This document shows positions 15,956 to 30,689 of a DNA stretch of 64,000 bases, piece by piece. The stretch covers positions 2,576,001 through 2,640,000 of the forward strand of contig NZ_CP038440.1 of assembly GCF_004683885.1 (NCBI RefSeq). The letters run 5' to 3'. Below the pieces are notes generated by a model. It did no database searches and was not told where the DNA came from. It worked only from the letters and a program-made list of their open reading frames with translations. Numbering within the stretch: the first letter of the stretch is position 1; each line of letters opens with the position of its first letter. This DNA is from Brevundimonas sp. MF30-B (GTDB taxonomy: Bacteria > Pseudomonadota > Alphaproteobacteria > Caulobacterales > Caulobacteraceae). A program made the translations under genes and the position numbers.

Positions 15956-16822
15956 TCACGCCGCGCCCTCGGTCGGCCGCACGGCGACCGTCTCGGGTGT
16001 TCTCAGATCGACCCGGGCAAAGCCCAGGTCCAAAAGCCGCTCGCGCTGATCCAGCGCGTCGAGGCGGATCAGGGCCGCCTCCTGATCCAGGGCCGGAAGC
16101 TGCACCAGACCGCCGTCCTTCAGACGCAGGTCCCAACGGCGCTCATCCACCCGCACCAGGGCGTCGACGCGGCCCATCAGGCGCGGGCGCTGGGCCAGCA
16201 GGGGCAGGATTTCGACGGCGGCCTCGTCGGCGCCCTTGCCGACGATCAGCGGCAGTTCGGGGTGGCGGCCGGCGTCGGCGCCCTGGATGACCTCGCCCGA
16301 GGCGTCGATGACGTGGGCCTGGCCCGCCATCTGCCAGACGGCCAGACGGTCATGCTCGACCACGTCGACGATCAGGGTGTCGGGCAGCAGGCGAACCACG
16401 CGCGCCGACTTGACCCAGCCCACGGCCTCGACCTGCTGGCGCAGGGCGTCCAGGTCCAGGGTGGCGATGGACTGGCCCTGACGAAGCGCCAGCGCCCTCT
16501 GCACGGCGGGCTGCGCCTCCGCCGAGGCCCCGGTGACGTGCACGCGCTTCAGCCCCAAGCCCATGCCGATGGTCACGTTCTCGACGGTGCGGTCGAAAGA
16601 GGCGCCGATGCGCTCGGCCCGCGCGCCGGTGGCCAGGACCACGCCCAGCACCGCGACGCTAGCGATCAGCAGACCGCCGACCACGCGCGGCGTCAGGTCC
16701 AGCCGGCCGATGGCGGCGGCCTTTCCGGGAACGGCGGCGTAATGGGACGGTCCGCCCCGGCCAGAGCGCGGAGCCGCGGACTTTGAACCCTGTCGCCGAC
16801 CGCCGCGCACTACCGCGGGCAT
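15956..16822 (-). CDS. ftsQ: Cell division protein FtsQ
   Basis: A 288-residue bitopic membrane protein: a basic cytoplasmic N-terminus, one membrane helix ([20 protein letters not shown]), a POTRA domain ([20 protein letters not shown] and onward) and the FtsQ domain ([20 protein letters not shown]). It links early and late divisome proteins in the periplasm. The ATG at 16822 has GGAGGA with a 6-nt spacer and is preferred to the ATG at 16843. It overlaps the end of ddlB by 13 bp. Confidence 0.94.
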   Translation of the reverse strand: MPAVVRGGRRQGSKSAAPRSGRGGPSHYAAVPGKAAAIGRLDLTPRVVGGLLIASVAVLGVVLATGARAERIGASFDRTVENVTIGMGLGLKRVHVTGASAEAQPAVQRALALRQGQSIATLDLDALRQQVEAVGWVKSARVVRLLPDTLIVDVVEHDRLAVWQMAGQAHVIDASGEVIQGADAGRHPELPLIVGKGADEAAVEILPLLAQRPRLMGRVDALVRVDERRWDLRLKDGGLVQLPALDQEAALIRLDALDQRERLLDLGFARVDLRTPETVAVRPTEGAA

Positions 16823-17745
16823 GAGGCGTCCTCCACCATCCACCGAACCAGATCTTGAAAACCCAACCCGACGTGGGCGGCCTGCTCCGGAACGAGGGAG
16901 GTCGGCGTCATGCCCGGCTGGGTGTTGACCTCCAAGAGAACGAGAACGTCCTTAACATCGTCATAACGATAGTCGGATCGCGTCACCCCGCGGCAGCCCA
17001 GGGCGACGTGCGCCTGTTCCGCTAGACGCAGGCAGCGCTCGAAGACGGCGGGCGGCAGCGCCGCGGGCAGCTGGTGGACCGAGCCGCCCGGCGCATATTT
17101 GGCTTCGTAGTCGTAGAAGCCCTTGGTGGGCGTGATGTCGGTCACGGTCAGGGCGCGCGGCCCGTCGGCCTCGCCGAGCACAGTGACGCACAGTTCCTTG
17201 CCCGCCACGAAGGGCTCGACCATGACCTGCTCGCCATAGGTCCAGTCGTCGGCGCCGGGCGCCGCGCTGGGCGCATCGCCCTCCCGCACCAGATAGACGC
17301 CCACCGACGAGCCCTCGGCGTTCGGCTTGATGACATAGGGCGGATCGATCACGTGGCGGCGCGCCACTTCGCGCCGATCGAACAGGCCGCCGCCAGGCAC
17401 GGGCACGCCCGCGCTGCGCAGCACCGACTTGCACTTGTCCTTGTCCATGGTCAGGGCCGAGGCCAGGACGCCGGAGTGGGTGTAGGGGATGTTCAGCGTC
17501 TCCAGCACGCCCTGGACGCAGCCGTCTTCGCCCCAGTCGCCGTGCAGGGCGTTGAAGACGACGTCGGGCTTCAGCTCGGCCAGCACCTGGGCCAGGTCGC
17601 GCCCGGCGTCCACGCGGGTCACGCGATAGCCGCAGGCCTGAAGCGCATCGGCGCATTCACGGCCCGAACTCAGCGACACCTCCCGCTCGGACGACAGTCC
17701 GCCCAGCAGGACGGCGACGTGGGCATTCGCGGGATAGCGGGACAT
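16810..17745 (-). CDS. ddlB: D-alanine--D-alanine ligase
   Basis: A 311-residue ATP-grasp ligase with [19 protein letters not shown] at the N-terminus, [35 protein letters not shown] and the C-terminal [20 protein letters not shown] with its metal and D-Ala ligands. It makes the D-Ala-D-Ala dipeptide for peptidoglycan precursors. The start at 17745 lies 8 bp after the murB stop; an upstream ATG at 17787 would lie inside murB and is less likely. Confidence 0.95.
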   Translation of the reverse strand: MSRYPANAHVAVLLGGLSSEREVSLSSGRECADALQACGYRVTRVDAGRDLAQVLAELKPDVVFNALHGDWGEDGCVQGVLETLNIPYTHSGVLASALTMDKDKCKSVLRSAGVPVPGGGLFDRREVARRHVIDPPYVIKPNAEGSSVGVYLVREGDAPSAAPGADDWTYGEQVMVEPFVAGKELCVTVLGEADGPRALTVTDITPTKGFYDYEAKYAPGGSVHQLPAALPPAVFERCLRLAEQAHVALGCRGVTRSDYRYDDVKDVLVLLEVNTQPGMTPTSLVPEQAAHVGLGFQDLVRWMVEDASCPR

Positions 17746-17753
17746 GGGTGAAC

Positions 17754-18677
17754 TCAGAGCGGGCGGCCGATCCTCTTGATCTCCCAATCAAGGTTTACGC
17801 CGAGTTTACTTTTCACGTCCGCACGCACGGTTTCGCCCAGATTCTCGAGATCGGCGGCCGTGGCCTCGCCCGGATTGATCATGAAGTTGGAGTGCAGCTC
17901 GCTGAACTTGGCGCCGCCTCCTCCATGAGGCGTAGGCGCGGCGTGCAGCTTGCCGCGCCAGCCCGCCTCGTCGACGAGCTTCCAGGACGAATGGCCGGGC
18001 GGGTTCTTGAAGGTCGAGCCGCCCGTCTTTTCGCGGATCGGCTGGGTCTGTTCGCGGCGGCTGGTGATCTCGTCGATGCGGGCCTGGACGGCGGCGGGCT
18101 CGTCGGGCGTCCCGCGATAGGTCGCCTCGACCCAGATGATGTCGGCCGGCGCCTGGGAATGGCGATAGGTGTAGCCGAAGTCCGCCAGCGCGTAGTCCAC
18201 CCGCTCGCCCGCGCGCGTCAGACCCCAGGCGCAGACCAGAACGTCCTTGGTCTCGGCTCCGTAGCAGCCCGCATTCATGGTCAGGGCGCCGCCGACCGCG
18301 CCGGGGATGCCGGCGTAGAACTCCAGCCCCGCCAGCCCCGCCTTGGCCGAAGCCCGCGCCACCATCGCATCCAGCGCGCCCGCGCCCGCGATGATCGTGT
18401 CGCCTTCAATCGTCACCTGGCCCCAGGCGCGCCCGGCCAGGCGGATGACCACGCCCTCGATCCCGCCGTCGCGCACGATGACGTTGGAGCCGACGCCCAG
18501 CACGGTCACGGGAACCGCCGGGTCCAACGCCTTGAGAAAGTCCGCCAAATCTTCGGCGTCGGCCGGGATGAACAGCACCTCGGCGGCGCCGCCGACCCGG
18601 AACCAGGTGAAGGGGCTGAGCGGCTCGTCCCGCAGCAGCTTGCCGCGCACGGACGGGAGGGTGTCGCGCCAGGTCAT
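17754..18677 (-). CDS. murB: UDP-N-acetylenolpyruvoylglucosamine reductase
   Basis: A 307-residue FAD enzyme with the FAD-binding motifs [14 protein letters not shown] and [18 protein letters not shown] and the substrate-side [10 protein letters not shown], whose Ser is the catalytic proton donor. It reduces the enolpyruvyl group to form UDP-MurNAc. The ATG at 18677 overlaps the stop of the DUF4375 gene (ATGA). Confidence 0.96.
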   Translation of the reverse strand: MTWRDTLPSVRGKLLRDEPLSPFTWFRVGGAAEVLFIPADAEDLADFLKALDPAVPVTVLGVGSNVIVRDGGIEGVVIRLAGRAWGQVTIEGDTIIAGAGALDAMVARASAKAGLAGLEFYAGIPGAVGGALTMNAGCYGAETKDVLVCAWGLTRAGERVDYALADFGYTYRHSQAPADIIWVEATYRGTPDEPAAVQARIDEITSRREQTQPIREKTGGSTFKNPPGHSSWKLVDEAGWRGKLHAAPTPHGGGGAKFSELHSNFMINPGEATAADLENLGETVRADVKSKLGVNLDWEIKRIGRPL

Positions 18678-19191
18678 GCCGAGAGGCCTTCCGAATAACG
18701 ATTGGCGGAAGCGAGATACCCCCCGCCCTCTTCTTTCAGCAGCTTCCAAAACAGCGCATTGGGCAAGTTCAGCAGCGGCCCCGCCAACGACAGGTCGGCG
18801 GCGTTCTCGTCCGGAAACTGGGCGTAGAAGGCGTCTTCATGAGCACCCAGCCAGTCATTCCTCGCTTCCTTGTCACGCGGATACTCGGGGCCGAACGCAG
18901 CGACCAGTTCCGCGACGACGGCGCCGGCCCTGGGCATCGCGATCGCCACGAACCCTTGCGCGGCCTCGGGCGCCAGCACGCCAGTGGAGTTCATGAAAAA
19001 CTGTTCGAAGCCGCCATTGTTGACTTCACTCTGAAGCCAATGCGTGACGAGCAGAGGCCTCACAGCCTCCGGGACGGCTTCAAGATCGCGAAGGAAGACC
19101 GCGCCGCCGTCGTAGATGCTGACGGTTTCCCAATAGGGTTGATAGACCTTCTGGTAGGGCTCGGGTCGGCCCATCAAGCGCGAGAGGAAGC

Positions 19192-19195
<4 letters not shown>
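18674..19195 (-). CDS. DUF4375 (DMP19-like) protein within the mur operon
   Basis: A 173-residue protein. The core [20 protein letters not shown] with MNSTG and the later WKLLKEEGG match DUF4375, the family that includes the neisserial DNA-mimic DMP19. It is joined to murC upstream and murB downstream by ATGA overlaps, so it is made together with cell-wall enzymes. Its role here is unknown; it need not be a DNA mimic. No membrane segment is seen. Confidence 0.82.
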
Positions 19196-20637
<1,442 letters not shown>

Positions 20638-20776
20638 GGCGGCGTCATAGACCGCTCGCCCGCGGCTGCGAAGGGCGCGGAGGCCTGCGGCGAAAGATTC
20701 CCGCCAGGGCTTGTGACAATCGCAGCCCCCGCGCGTTCCCCGTCCAGCATCGGCACGATGCCGAAGGGAAATCTCT

Positions 20777-24035
<3,259 letters not shown>

Positions 24036-24173
24036 CCGGAACCGGACATATGTAACGGCTGTAAGCCCCTATCTTTTCGGCGAAAATTTGCATGGTGCGA
24101 TGCGGAACCGTGACAGGCTGTCGCGGGTTTCCAGATTCTGGCGCCCGGCTGTCGCGGGCGCGGGAGCTTCCGC

Positions 24174-25289
24174 ATGAAAATCGCCCAGGTCACCCCGCTG
24201 TACGAAGCCGTGCCGCCCAAGCTGTATGGCGGCACTGAACGGGTCGTCGCCCACCTGACCGACGCCCTGGTGGACCTGGGGCACGAAGTCACCCTGTTCG
24301 CCTCGGCCGACGCCGAGACCCGGGCGCGCTTGATTCCGGTGCGCGATCAGGCGATCCGGCTGGACCCCGCCCCGCTGAAATCCGACCTGGCGGCCCACCT
24401 GGTCATGCTGTCCGAAGTGCTGCGGCGCGCCGACGAGTTCGACGTCATCCACTTCCACACCGACATGGTGCAGTTCCCGCTGTTCGAGCGCTACGCCGAC
24501 AAGACCCTGACCACCCTGCACGGCCGCCTGGACATGAAGGACATCGGCGGCGTCTACGAACGCTGGCCGCAGTTCGGACTGGTCTCCATCTCCGACGATC
24601 AGCGCCGGCCGCTGGCCTCGGCCAACTGGAAGGCGACCGTGCATCATGGGATGCCGGGCGACCTGTATCGCTTCTCGCCCCAATCAGAGGGCTATCTGGC
24701 CTTCCTGGGCCGCATCTCGCCTGAGAAGCGCCCGGACCGCGCCATTGAGATCGCCACCAAGCTGGGCAAGCGCCTGAAGATGGCGGCCAAGGTCGATGCG
24801 GCCGACAAGGTCTATTGGGAGACGGTCATCAAGCCGATGGTCGACGGCAATCCGCTGATCGAGTTCATCGGCGAGATCGGCGATCATCAGAAGTCGGACT
24901 TCCTCGGCGGCGCCGAGGCCCTGCTGTTCCCCATCGACTGGCCCGAACCCTTCGGCCTGGTGATGATCGAGGCCATGGCCTGCGGCACGCCCGTCGTGGC
25001 CTTCCGCTGCGGCTCGACGCCCGAGGTGATCGAGGACGGCGCCACCGGCTTTCTGGTCGACACCCTGGAGCAGGCCGTGGCCGCCGCAGGCCGGGCGCAT
25101 CTTCTGGACCGCGAGGCGATCCGCGCCCGGTTCGACCTGCGCTTCTCCTCGACCGCCATGGCCCGGCGCTATCTGGACGTCTACGGCGACCTGCTGGCCC
25201 GTCGCCCCTTCGCCGAAACGCCGCTGGACGACCGCATTGCGCCGTTGCGCGTGGCGAATGAAGAGCGGGTCTTTCTGGCCCGCGGCTGA
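24174..25289 (+). CDS. Glycosyltransferase family 4 protein
   Basis: A 371-residue GT-B glycosyltransferase. The N-terminal part has PPKLYGGTERVVAHLTDALV and the C-terminal nucleotide-sugar region has LAFLGRISPEKRPDRAIEIA and PEPFGLVMIEAMACGTPVVA. Sugar donor and acceptor are unknown. GGGAG lies 7 nt before the ATG. It precedes a debranching-type glucosidase gene by 88 bp, so both may act on alpha-glucans or stress-related sugars. Confidence 0.88.
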   Translation: MKIAQVTPLYEAVPPKLYGGTERVVAHLTDALVDLGHEVTLFASADAETRARLIPVRDQAIRLDPAPLKSDLAAHLVMLSEVLRRADEFDVIHFHTDMVQFPLFERYADKTLTTLHGRLDMKDIGGVYERWPQFGLVSISDDQRRPLASANWKATVHHGMPGDLYRFSPQSEGYLAFLGRISPEKRPDRAIEIATKLGKRLKMAAKVDAADKVYWETVIKPMVDGNPLIEFIGEIGDHQKSDFLGGAEALLFPIDWPEPFGLVMIEAMACGTPVVAFRCGSTPEVIEDGATGFLVDTLEQAVAAAGRAHLLDREAIRARFDLRFSSTAMARRYLDVYGDLLARRPFAETPLDDRIAPLRVANEERVFLARG

Positions 25290-25377
25290 AGACCGGTTTC
25301 CGACAAAGGCCCCGGAACGGCCACGCGGCCTCCGCATTCCGCAGTGACCCTCAGCCCTCGCCTTGGCCGGAGACCTC

Positions 25378-27525
25378 ATGGACGACGCCTATCCGGTGCA
25401 GACGCCCGCCGTTGAGACCGTCGAGCAGGATGGTCTCGAGCGCCTGATGGCGCTCAAGTCGGGCGACGCCTTCGTCGTGGCCGACGGCTGGGGCGACATG
25501 CGCGGCGGGGCCGACGGCCTGTTCGACAACGATACGCGCATGCTCTCGCGCCTGATCATGACCGTAGGCGGCCAGCGCCCGTCGCGGCTGAGCTCGGGCG
25601 TCAGCCAGGACAACGTCTTCTTCACCTGCCATTCGACCAACAGGCCCCTGCCCCCCATGGGCAAGCGGTCGACGCCCGGCGGGGTTCTGCACATCGAGCG
25701 GCGGCGCTTCGTCTGGGACCGCCGGCTTTTCGAGAAGATCACCATCGCCAACCATGGCGTCGAAGAGGTGTGGATGCCGCTGGCGTTCGACTTCGCCGCC
25801 GACTTCGCCGACATCTTCGAAGTGCGTGGCACCGCCCGCGCCAAGCGCGGCAAGGCCGAGCCGCCTCGACATGACGGTCGGCGCGTGACCTTCCGTTACA
25901 CCGGCCTGGACGATGTCGAGCGCATGAGCTGCCTCGCCTTTTCCGAGCCCCCGGCCCGGCTGACGGGCGGCCGCGCGGAGTTCATGTTCAGCCTCGGCCC
26001 GAACGCCCGCACGGAGATGTTCGTCGAATGCGGCATCGATGCGTGCGAGGCGCCCGACGAGGCGCGCTGGCGGGTCGCCGCGCTTCAGGCCCGGCTGGCG
26101 ATGCGCGCCAAGCGCCGGCGCGGCGCCTCGGTGCGCGGCCCGCGCAGTCCGCGCTTCAACGATTTCCTTGAACAGTCCCGCGCCGACGTGGCGCTTTTGA
26201 CCACCGACCTGCCGACCGGCCCCTACCCCTATGCGGGCGTGCCGTGGTTCTCGACGCCGTTCGGGCGCGACGGGATCATCACCGCCTGGCAGATGCTGTG
26301 GCTGGATCCCAGCCTGGCGCGCGGCGTGCTGACCTATCTGGCCAGCCGTCAGGCGACCGAGGTCTCGGCCTTCATGGACGCCGCGCCGGGCAAGATCATG
26401 CACGAGACGCGCGGCGGCGAGATGAGCGCGCTCGGCGAGGTGCCGTTCGGCCTCTACTACGGCGGGGTGGACACCACCTGCCTGTTCATCGCCCTGGCCG
26501 GCGCCTACTGCCGTCGAACCGGCGACCAAGACCTGATCCGCGCCCTGTGGCCCAATCTGGTCGCGGCGGCCGGCTGGATGACCGATTACGGCGACTACAA
26601 CGGCGATGGGCTGATCAGCTATCAGCGCGGCGCGGACACCGGCCTGTCGAACCAGGGCTGGAAGGACTCCGAGGACGCCATCTTCCACCGGGACGGCCGC
26701 TTTCCCAAGGGCCCGATCGCGCTGCTGGAGGTGCAGGGCTACGCCTACGCCGCCTGGCAGGCCATGGCCGATCTCGCCGAACTGACCGGACAGGCGGGCG
26801 CCGACAGCTATCGCGTCAAGGCCGAGCGCACGCGCCAGCTGGTCGAGGACCGCTTCTGGATGGAGGACGAAGGCTTCTACGCCATCGCCCTGGACGGCGA
26901 CGGCGAGCAGTGCCGATCCATCGGCTCCAACGCCGGGCACCTGCTGTTCACCGGCCTGCCGTCGGCCGAGCGCGCCAGGCGGGTCACGCGCCGGATGCTG
27001 TCGTCGGAGTTCCGCTCGGGCTGGGGCGTGCGCACCCTGGCCAAGGGCCAGTCGCGCTTCAATCCGATGAGCTACCACAACGGCTCCGTCTGGCCGCACG
27101 ACACGGCCATGGCGGCGGCGGGCATGGCCCGCTACGGCGAGCGGCGCGCGGTCGCCATGCTGCTAGGCGAGATCAACGCCGCCGCCGCCCACTTCAACCT
27201 GCGCCTGCCCGAACTGTTCTGCGGATTCGAGCGCCAGACCGGCGAGCCGCCGATCGCCTATCCCGTCGCCTGCCTGCCCCAGGCCTGGGCCGCGGGGTCG
27301 GTCTTCCTGATGCTCCAGGCGTCGCTGGGCCTGTCGGTCGACGCCTGCGCCGGAATCATCGAGGTCGACCGGCCCATGCTGCCTCCCGGCATCGACCGGC
27401 TGAACGTCACGCGGCTGGAGGTGGGCGGCGGTCAGATGGACCTGGGCTTCCAGCGTGTCGACGGACATGTCGTGGTCATGCCGCGCGAAAGGGATGACCG
27501 GATCAGCGTTCGGGTGCTCGGCTGA
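25378..27525 (+). CDS. Amylo-alpha-1,6-glucosidase / glycogen debranching-type enzyme
   Basis: A 715-residue protein. The N-terminal part (DGWGDMRGGADGLFDNDTRM and on) is the debranching-enzyme N-terminal domain that follows GH15-like families, and the C-terminal part (PWFSTPFGRDGIITAWQML, NQGWKDSEDA, YHNGSVWPHDTAMAA) is an (alpha/alpha)6 glucosidase barrel. It probably hydrolyses alpha-1,6 branch points or other alpha-glucosides. The ATG at 25378 has GGAGA 4-5 nt upstream, better than the TTG at 25363. Confidence 0.87.
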   Translation: MDDAYPVQTPAVETVEQDGLERLMALKSGDAFVVADGWGDMRGGADGLFDNDTRMLSRLIMTVGGQRPSRLSSGVSQDNVFFTCHSTNRPLPPMGKRSTPGGVLHIERRRFVWDRRLFEKITIANHGVEEVWMPLAFDFAADFADIFEVRGTARAKRGKAEPPRHDGRRVTFRYTGLDDVERMSCLAFSEPPARLTGGRAEFMFSLGPNARTEMFVECGIDACEAPDEARWRVAALQARLAMRAKRRRGASVRGPRSPRFNDFLEQSRADVALLTTDLPTGPYPYAGVPWFSTPFGRDGIITAWQMLWLDPSLARGVLTYLASRQATEVSAFMDAAPGKIMHETRGGEMSALGEVPFGLYYGGVDTTCLFIALAGAYCRRTGDQDLIRALWPNLVAAAGWMTDYGDYNGDGLISYQRGADTGLSNQGWKDSEDAIFHRDGRFPKGPIALLEVQGYAYAAWQAMADLAELTGQAGADSYRVKAERTRQLVEDRFWMEDEGFYAIALDGDGEQCRSIGSNAGHLLFTGLPSAERARRVTRRMLSSEFRSGWGVRTLAKGQSRFNPMSYHNGSVWPHDTAMAAAGMARYGERRAVAMLLGEINAAAAHFNLRLPELFCGFERQTGEPPIAYPVACLPQAWAAGSVFLMLQASLGLSVDACAGIIEVDRPMLPPGIDRLNVTRLEVGGGQMDLGFQRVDGHVVVMPRERDDRISVRVLG

Positions 27526-27557
27526 CGTGTCTTGCTTCTCCCCCGAGGGGAGAAGGG

Positions 27558-28571
27558 TCAGGCGAGCGCTCTCTCCAAGGCTTTTCTGAACACCGTGGGC
27601 AGGCCGGCACGCCCGTCCTCCACCGACATCCAGACGAACGCGCCGTCGCCCGTCGCGACATGGACCGTCAGGTCCAGCGCGAAGTGGGTGAAAACGTGTT
27701 CGACTGATCCCGCCGCGCGCCAGACTGCGGCGACCGGCGGCGAAGGCGCGGGCGCGGCGCTCCAATCCGAAGTCGGCAGACCCAGCATGCCGCCCAGCAG
27801 CCCCTTGGCCGGACGGCGCACCAGGGCGACGCGGCCCTGTCCGTCCAGCAGCACATAGGCGTGGCCGAAGCGCTGCGGCCGCTGCGCCTTCGGCGTCTTC
27901 ACCGGAAACCGCTCGGGCGCGCCGGTCGCCAGGCCCTGGCAGGCGAAGGCGACGGGGCAGCGCTCGCACAGGGGTGACTTGGGTCGGCAGACGGTCGCGC
28001 CGAGGTCCATCAGCGCCTGGGCCCAGTCGCCCGGCCGTTCATCCGTCACGAACTCGGCGGCCAGGCGGCGCAGTTCCGGCCGGGCAGCGGGCACAGGCGT
28101 CTGAACCGCGAACAGCCGCGCCATGACCCGTTCGACATTGCCGTCCACCACATTGGCCGCCTGGTCGAAGGCGATGGCGGCCACGGCGGCGGCGGTGTAG
28201 GCGCCCACGCCGGGAAGGGCCAGCAGGCCCGCTTCGCTGTCGGGAAAGATGCCGCCGTGATCGCGCGCCACCGCGCGGGCGCAGGCCAGCAGATTGCGGG
28301 CGCGGGCGTAGTAGCCCAGCCCGGCCCAGGCGGCCATCACCTCGCCGTCCTCGGCCGCGGCCAGATCGCCGACGGTCGGCCAGCGCGTCGTGAAGGCGGC
28401 ATAGTAGGGCGCGGCGTGGGCCGTCGTGGTCTGCTGCAGCATCACTTCCGACAGCCAGACGCGATACGGGTCGGGCCGCGCGTCCGAACCCGGCGGGACG
28501 CGCCACGGCAGGCTGCGGGCCTCGCGGTCGTACCAGTCGATCAGGGCGCGGCGAACGGCGACAACATCCAT
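27558..28571 (-). CDS. mutY: A/G-specific adenine glycosylase
   Basis: A 337-residue base-excision repair enzyme. It has LSEVMLQQTTT with the catalytic Glu, the helix-hairpin-helix LPGVGAYTAAAVAAIAF with VVDGNVERV supplying the Asp, the iron-sulphur cluster CRPKSPLCERCPVAFAC (C-x6-C-x2-C-x5-C) and a C-terminal NUDIX-like domain that reads 8-oxoG. It removes A opposite 8-oxoG. The ATG at 28571 gives the normal length; it is divergent from the DUF721 gene. Confidence 0.95.
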   Translation of the reverse strand: MDVVAVRRALIDWYDREARSLPWRVPPGSDARPDPYRVWLSEVMLQQTTTAHAAPYYAAFTTRWPTVGDLAAAEDGEVMAAWAGLGYYARARNLLACARAVARDHGGIFPDSEAGLLALPGVGAYTAAAVAAIAFDQAANVVDGNVERVMARLFAVQTPVPAARPELRRLAAEFVTDERPGDWAQALMDLGATVCRPKSPLCERCPVAFACQGLATGAPERFPVKTPKAQRPQRFGHAYVLLDGQGRVALVRRPAKGLLGGMLGLPTSDWSAAPAPSPPVAAVWRAAGSVEHVFTHFALDLTVHVATGDGAFVWMSVEDGRAGLPTVFRKALERALA

Positions 28572-28619
28572 CGCCCGACCATGTAGTGCGCCGCGCGTCC
28601 AAGGGATATGGTCTGTCCC

Positions 28620-29174
28620 ATGCGCCGCCCCCTGCCCACGGAAGCCGAAGCCCGCGACATCCTGGCGCGCCGTCGCACGCGCCCGCCGATGCGGCCGGCT
28701 CCGCGCGCCGGCAAGGCCCTGACCGGCCTGATCCGCGAATTGGACGAAAAGTTTGGTCGCGGCGCCGAGGCGCTGGAGCCGCGCTGGCGCGAGATCGTCG
28801 GAGACAGGCTGGCGCGGGTCACGCGACCACAGAAGCTGACGCGCGGGCGTGGCGGGGCGGGCGGGACGCTGGAGCTGCGGGTCGCGGGCGCGGCAGCCTT
28901 GCTTGTGCAGCATCAGTCCGAGGAAATCCTGTCGCGGGTGAACCTGTTCCTGGGGCCGGGCGCGGTGGCGAAACTCAGGATCGCCCAAGGCCCGGTGAAG
29001 CCGCTGGCCGAACGCGAACGGCCCCGCCCCGCGCGGGCCGCCACGCCCCCGCCGCTGGACGCCGCCGAGGCGAGGCGGCTGGAGGCGGACCTGGCCGATG
29101 CGCCCGAAGTCCTGCGCGGAGCGCTGGCCCGACTGGCCCGCGCCGTGAAGACGAACCGACACGAGCATGACTGA
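28620..29174 (+). CDS. DUF721 (DciA-like) protein
   Basis: A 184-residue protein with DEKFGRGAEALEPRWREIVG and LTRGRGGAGGTLELRVAGAA, the DUF721 core. DciA, the best known member, loads or recruits the replicative helicase in bacteria lacking DnaC/DnaI. The C-terminal third is Pro/Ala/Arg-rich and probably disordered. The start at 28620 rather than 28608 is favoured by the usual family N-terminus (MRRPLPTEAEA). It is divergent from mutY, and its end overlaps the next gene by 8 bp. Confidence 0.82.
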   Translation: MRRPLPTEAEARDILARRRTRPPMRPAPRAGKALTGLIRELDEKFGRGAEALEPRWREIVGDRLARVTRPQKLTRGRGGAGGTLELRVAGAAALLVQHQSEEILSRVNLFLGPGAVAKLRIAQGPVKPLAERERPRPARAATPPPLDAAEARRLEADLADAPEVLRGALARLARAVKTNRHEHD

Positions 29175-29445
29175 GGCCAGAACCCTGTCGGCGCCCAGCG
29201 GCGGGGTGGTTCACGACCTGCCGGACGATCTGCGCCAAGTACTGTGCGGTGACCCGGCCGCCCTGGAGCGCTGGGAGGACATCACTCCGCTGGCGCGCAA
29301 CGAGTGGATCTGCTGGGTCCAATCCGTCAAACGGCCGGAGACGCGACGCAAGCACCTCGCGCGGGTGACCGAAGACCTAAACGCCGGCAAACGTCGCCCC
29401 TGCTGCTGGCCCGGCTGCCCGCATCGGGACCGGACGGGGAGGTGA
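29167..29445 (+). CDS. YdeI/OmpD-associated family small protein
   Basis: A 92-residue protein. LPDDLRQVLCGDPAALERWE, LARNEWICWVQSVKRPETRR and KRRPCCWPGCPHR match the OmdA/YdeI bacteriocin-protection-type family. Function in this group is not established. The start overlaps the DUF721 stop by 8 bp, so it is probably co-transcribed. Confidence 0.75.
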   Translation: MTEARTLSAPSGGVVHDLPDDLRQVLCGDPAALERWEDITPLARNEWICWVQSVKRPETRRKHLARVTEDLNAGKRRPCCWPGCPHRDRTGR

Positions 29446-29509
29446 GGCGCGGACGTTTTGGATCGGCGCCGCCCGAAGTCGTCTTTTTCGCCGATGTTCG
29501 AACTCTGCT

Positions 29510-29528
29510 TTCGACCCATTGCGGACGT
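29510..29528. repeat. Dispersed intergenic repeat, copy 1
   Basis: The core TTCGACCCATTGCGGACRT recurs at 30101-30119. Flanking CTGCT and surrounding bases look like the widespread proteobacterial intergenic repeat whose translation gives NVRNGSKA-type artefacts. It abuts the stop of the DUF5063 gene. Confidence 0.7.
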
Positions 29529-29974
29529 TAGCCGAACTGTCGTGCGTGCAGATACAGAGCCAAGTAGCGCGCGTGGCGGCCCCAATGAACATAGAGCAGG
29601 CGGAAGAACCAATGTGCATCATCAAGGCCGATGTTCTCGGCGCGCCACACAATTTCACGCATGTCAGACGTTAGATCGCAGAGGTCATCTATTGCGTCGC
29701 CTGTGAGCTCGGCCTCCCCGAACGATGCTGTTGGGTCAGCAGCGGGGTAAAAGCCGTAAGCAGGGAAACGGCCCGCGACCTGCTTGTTCAGCGCTTCTTT
29801 GTCGGGGCTTGGAGGCTCTAGATCAGTTTCTGCTGCGCCCTTTTCCGGGGTTGCCGCGTAGGCTCCGAGAAGGCGGTCGAGTGCGGCTAAGAGCTCTAAG
29901 TCCGTCGGAGCTTCACCACTCCAAACCACGTCGAGAAAGTGGACTGCGGCTGCTACACTAGGCGACGGTTCCAT
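29528..29974 (-). CDS. DUF5063 domain protein
   Basis: A 148-residue protein. LTGDAIDDLCDLTSDMREIV and the C-terminal HWGRHARYLALYLHARQF match DUF5063. Function is unknown. It lies on the minus strand inside an otherwise plus-strand run between the DUF721 and DsbA-like genes and is flanked by dispersed repeats, so it may have been inserted. GC content looks lower than in its neighbours. Confidence 0.75.
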   Translation of the reverse strand: MEPSPSVAAAVHFLDVVWSGEAPTDLELLAALDRLLGAYAATPEKGAAETDLEPPSPDKEALNKQVAGRFPAYGFYPAADPTASFGEAELTGDAIDDLCDLTSDMREIVWRAENIGLDDAHWFFRLLYVHWGRHARYLALYLHARQFG

Positions 29975-30100
29975 ACCTTAAGCTGGCATGTTGGTTCCGC
30001 TCGTTCAACGTCCGGTTCCCACCCTTAGCGGAAACAGCCAGCGTCCGTTGTCCGGTCCGAAGCCCAATGTCTGCTCACGGCGGCGAAGCCGAGGACCGCA

Positions 30101-30119
30101 TTCGACCCATTGCGGACAT
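30101..30119. repeat. Dispersed intergenic repeat, copy 2
   Basis: Same 19-bp core as at 29510-29528, identical except for one base near the end. The preceding 30 bp (CTGCTCACGGCGGCGAAGCC) also resemble the common repeat. The two copies bracket the DUF5063 gene. Confidence 0.7.
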
Positions 30120-30143
30120 GAAACGGCACCTGCAATCTGAGCT

Positions 30144-30473
30144 ATGCCGAAAGCTCAAACGCCCTTGCCACCGGAAGACCCAGCACCTTTGTCAGGAGAG
30201 GAGGAGCGGTTCGTCCTCGCAACTATTCGTGCCTACTACGGCCCAGACGCAGTGGTGCGGAACTGGGGTCCAGACCCAAGGCACCTCATGCTTCACGTCG
30301 AAAGCGACAAGGAAGACAGCCTCGCTCGCCATGAATGTCTCGGTGTGCTGATGTGCGACATCGTGCGCGATCAGATCACTTTAGAGTCGACCAAGCGAGG
30401 GCAGCGCATCTGGGGAGGGGCCAAGATCGCTTATCGGCAGGGTGTCATCTTACCGACGACAGTCAGCGGCTAG
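30144..30473 (+). CDS. Hypothetical 109-residue protein
   Basis: An open frame with normal amino-acid composition: RHLMLHVESDKEDSLARHEC, LGVLMCDIVRDQITLESTKR and GAKIAYRQGVIL. No recognised domain. The Shine-Dalgarno is weak. The frame ends cleanly at 30473 and no better frame exists. It lies next to a dispersed repeat in the stretch separating DUF721 and the DsbA-like genes. Confidence 0.55.
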   Translation: MPKAQTPLPPEDPAPLSGEEERFVLATIRAYYGPDAVVRNWGPDPRHLMLHVESDKEDSLARHECLGVLMCDIVRDQITLESTKRGQRIWGGAKIAYRQGVILPTTVSG

Positions 30474-30689
30474 TTGCTGAGCGTCCGCTTTCCACCTTAT
30501 CCGACCTTTAGCAGGACCGCTTTCAGCCGCGATGGCTCAATCCGGGCTTGACCGCCCGGCCGTCGTGCCTTGATTGGGGGATCGGCGACCGGGACGGCCA
30601 AAATCCGCCTTACCTGTCGTCAAAAACCAGCGGTGCGATGACGTCTCCGGAATCGCCGATGATCCGCCTCTAGCGATGGAAGACGACGC

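Noticed and set aside
25351..27099. Open frame of 582 codons antisense to the debranching-type glucosidase
   Set aside because: Same reason: high-GC antisense frame with no domains, opposite a well-supported enzyme.
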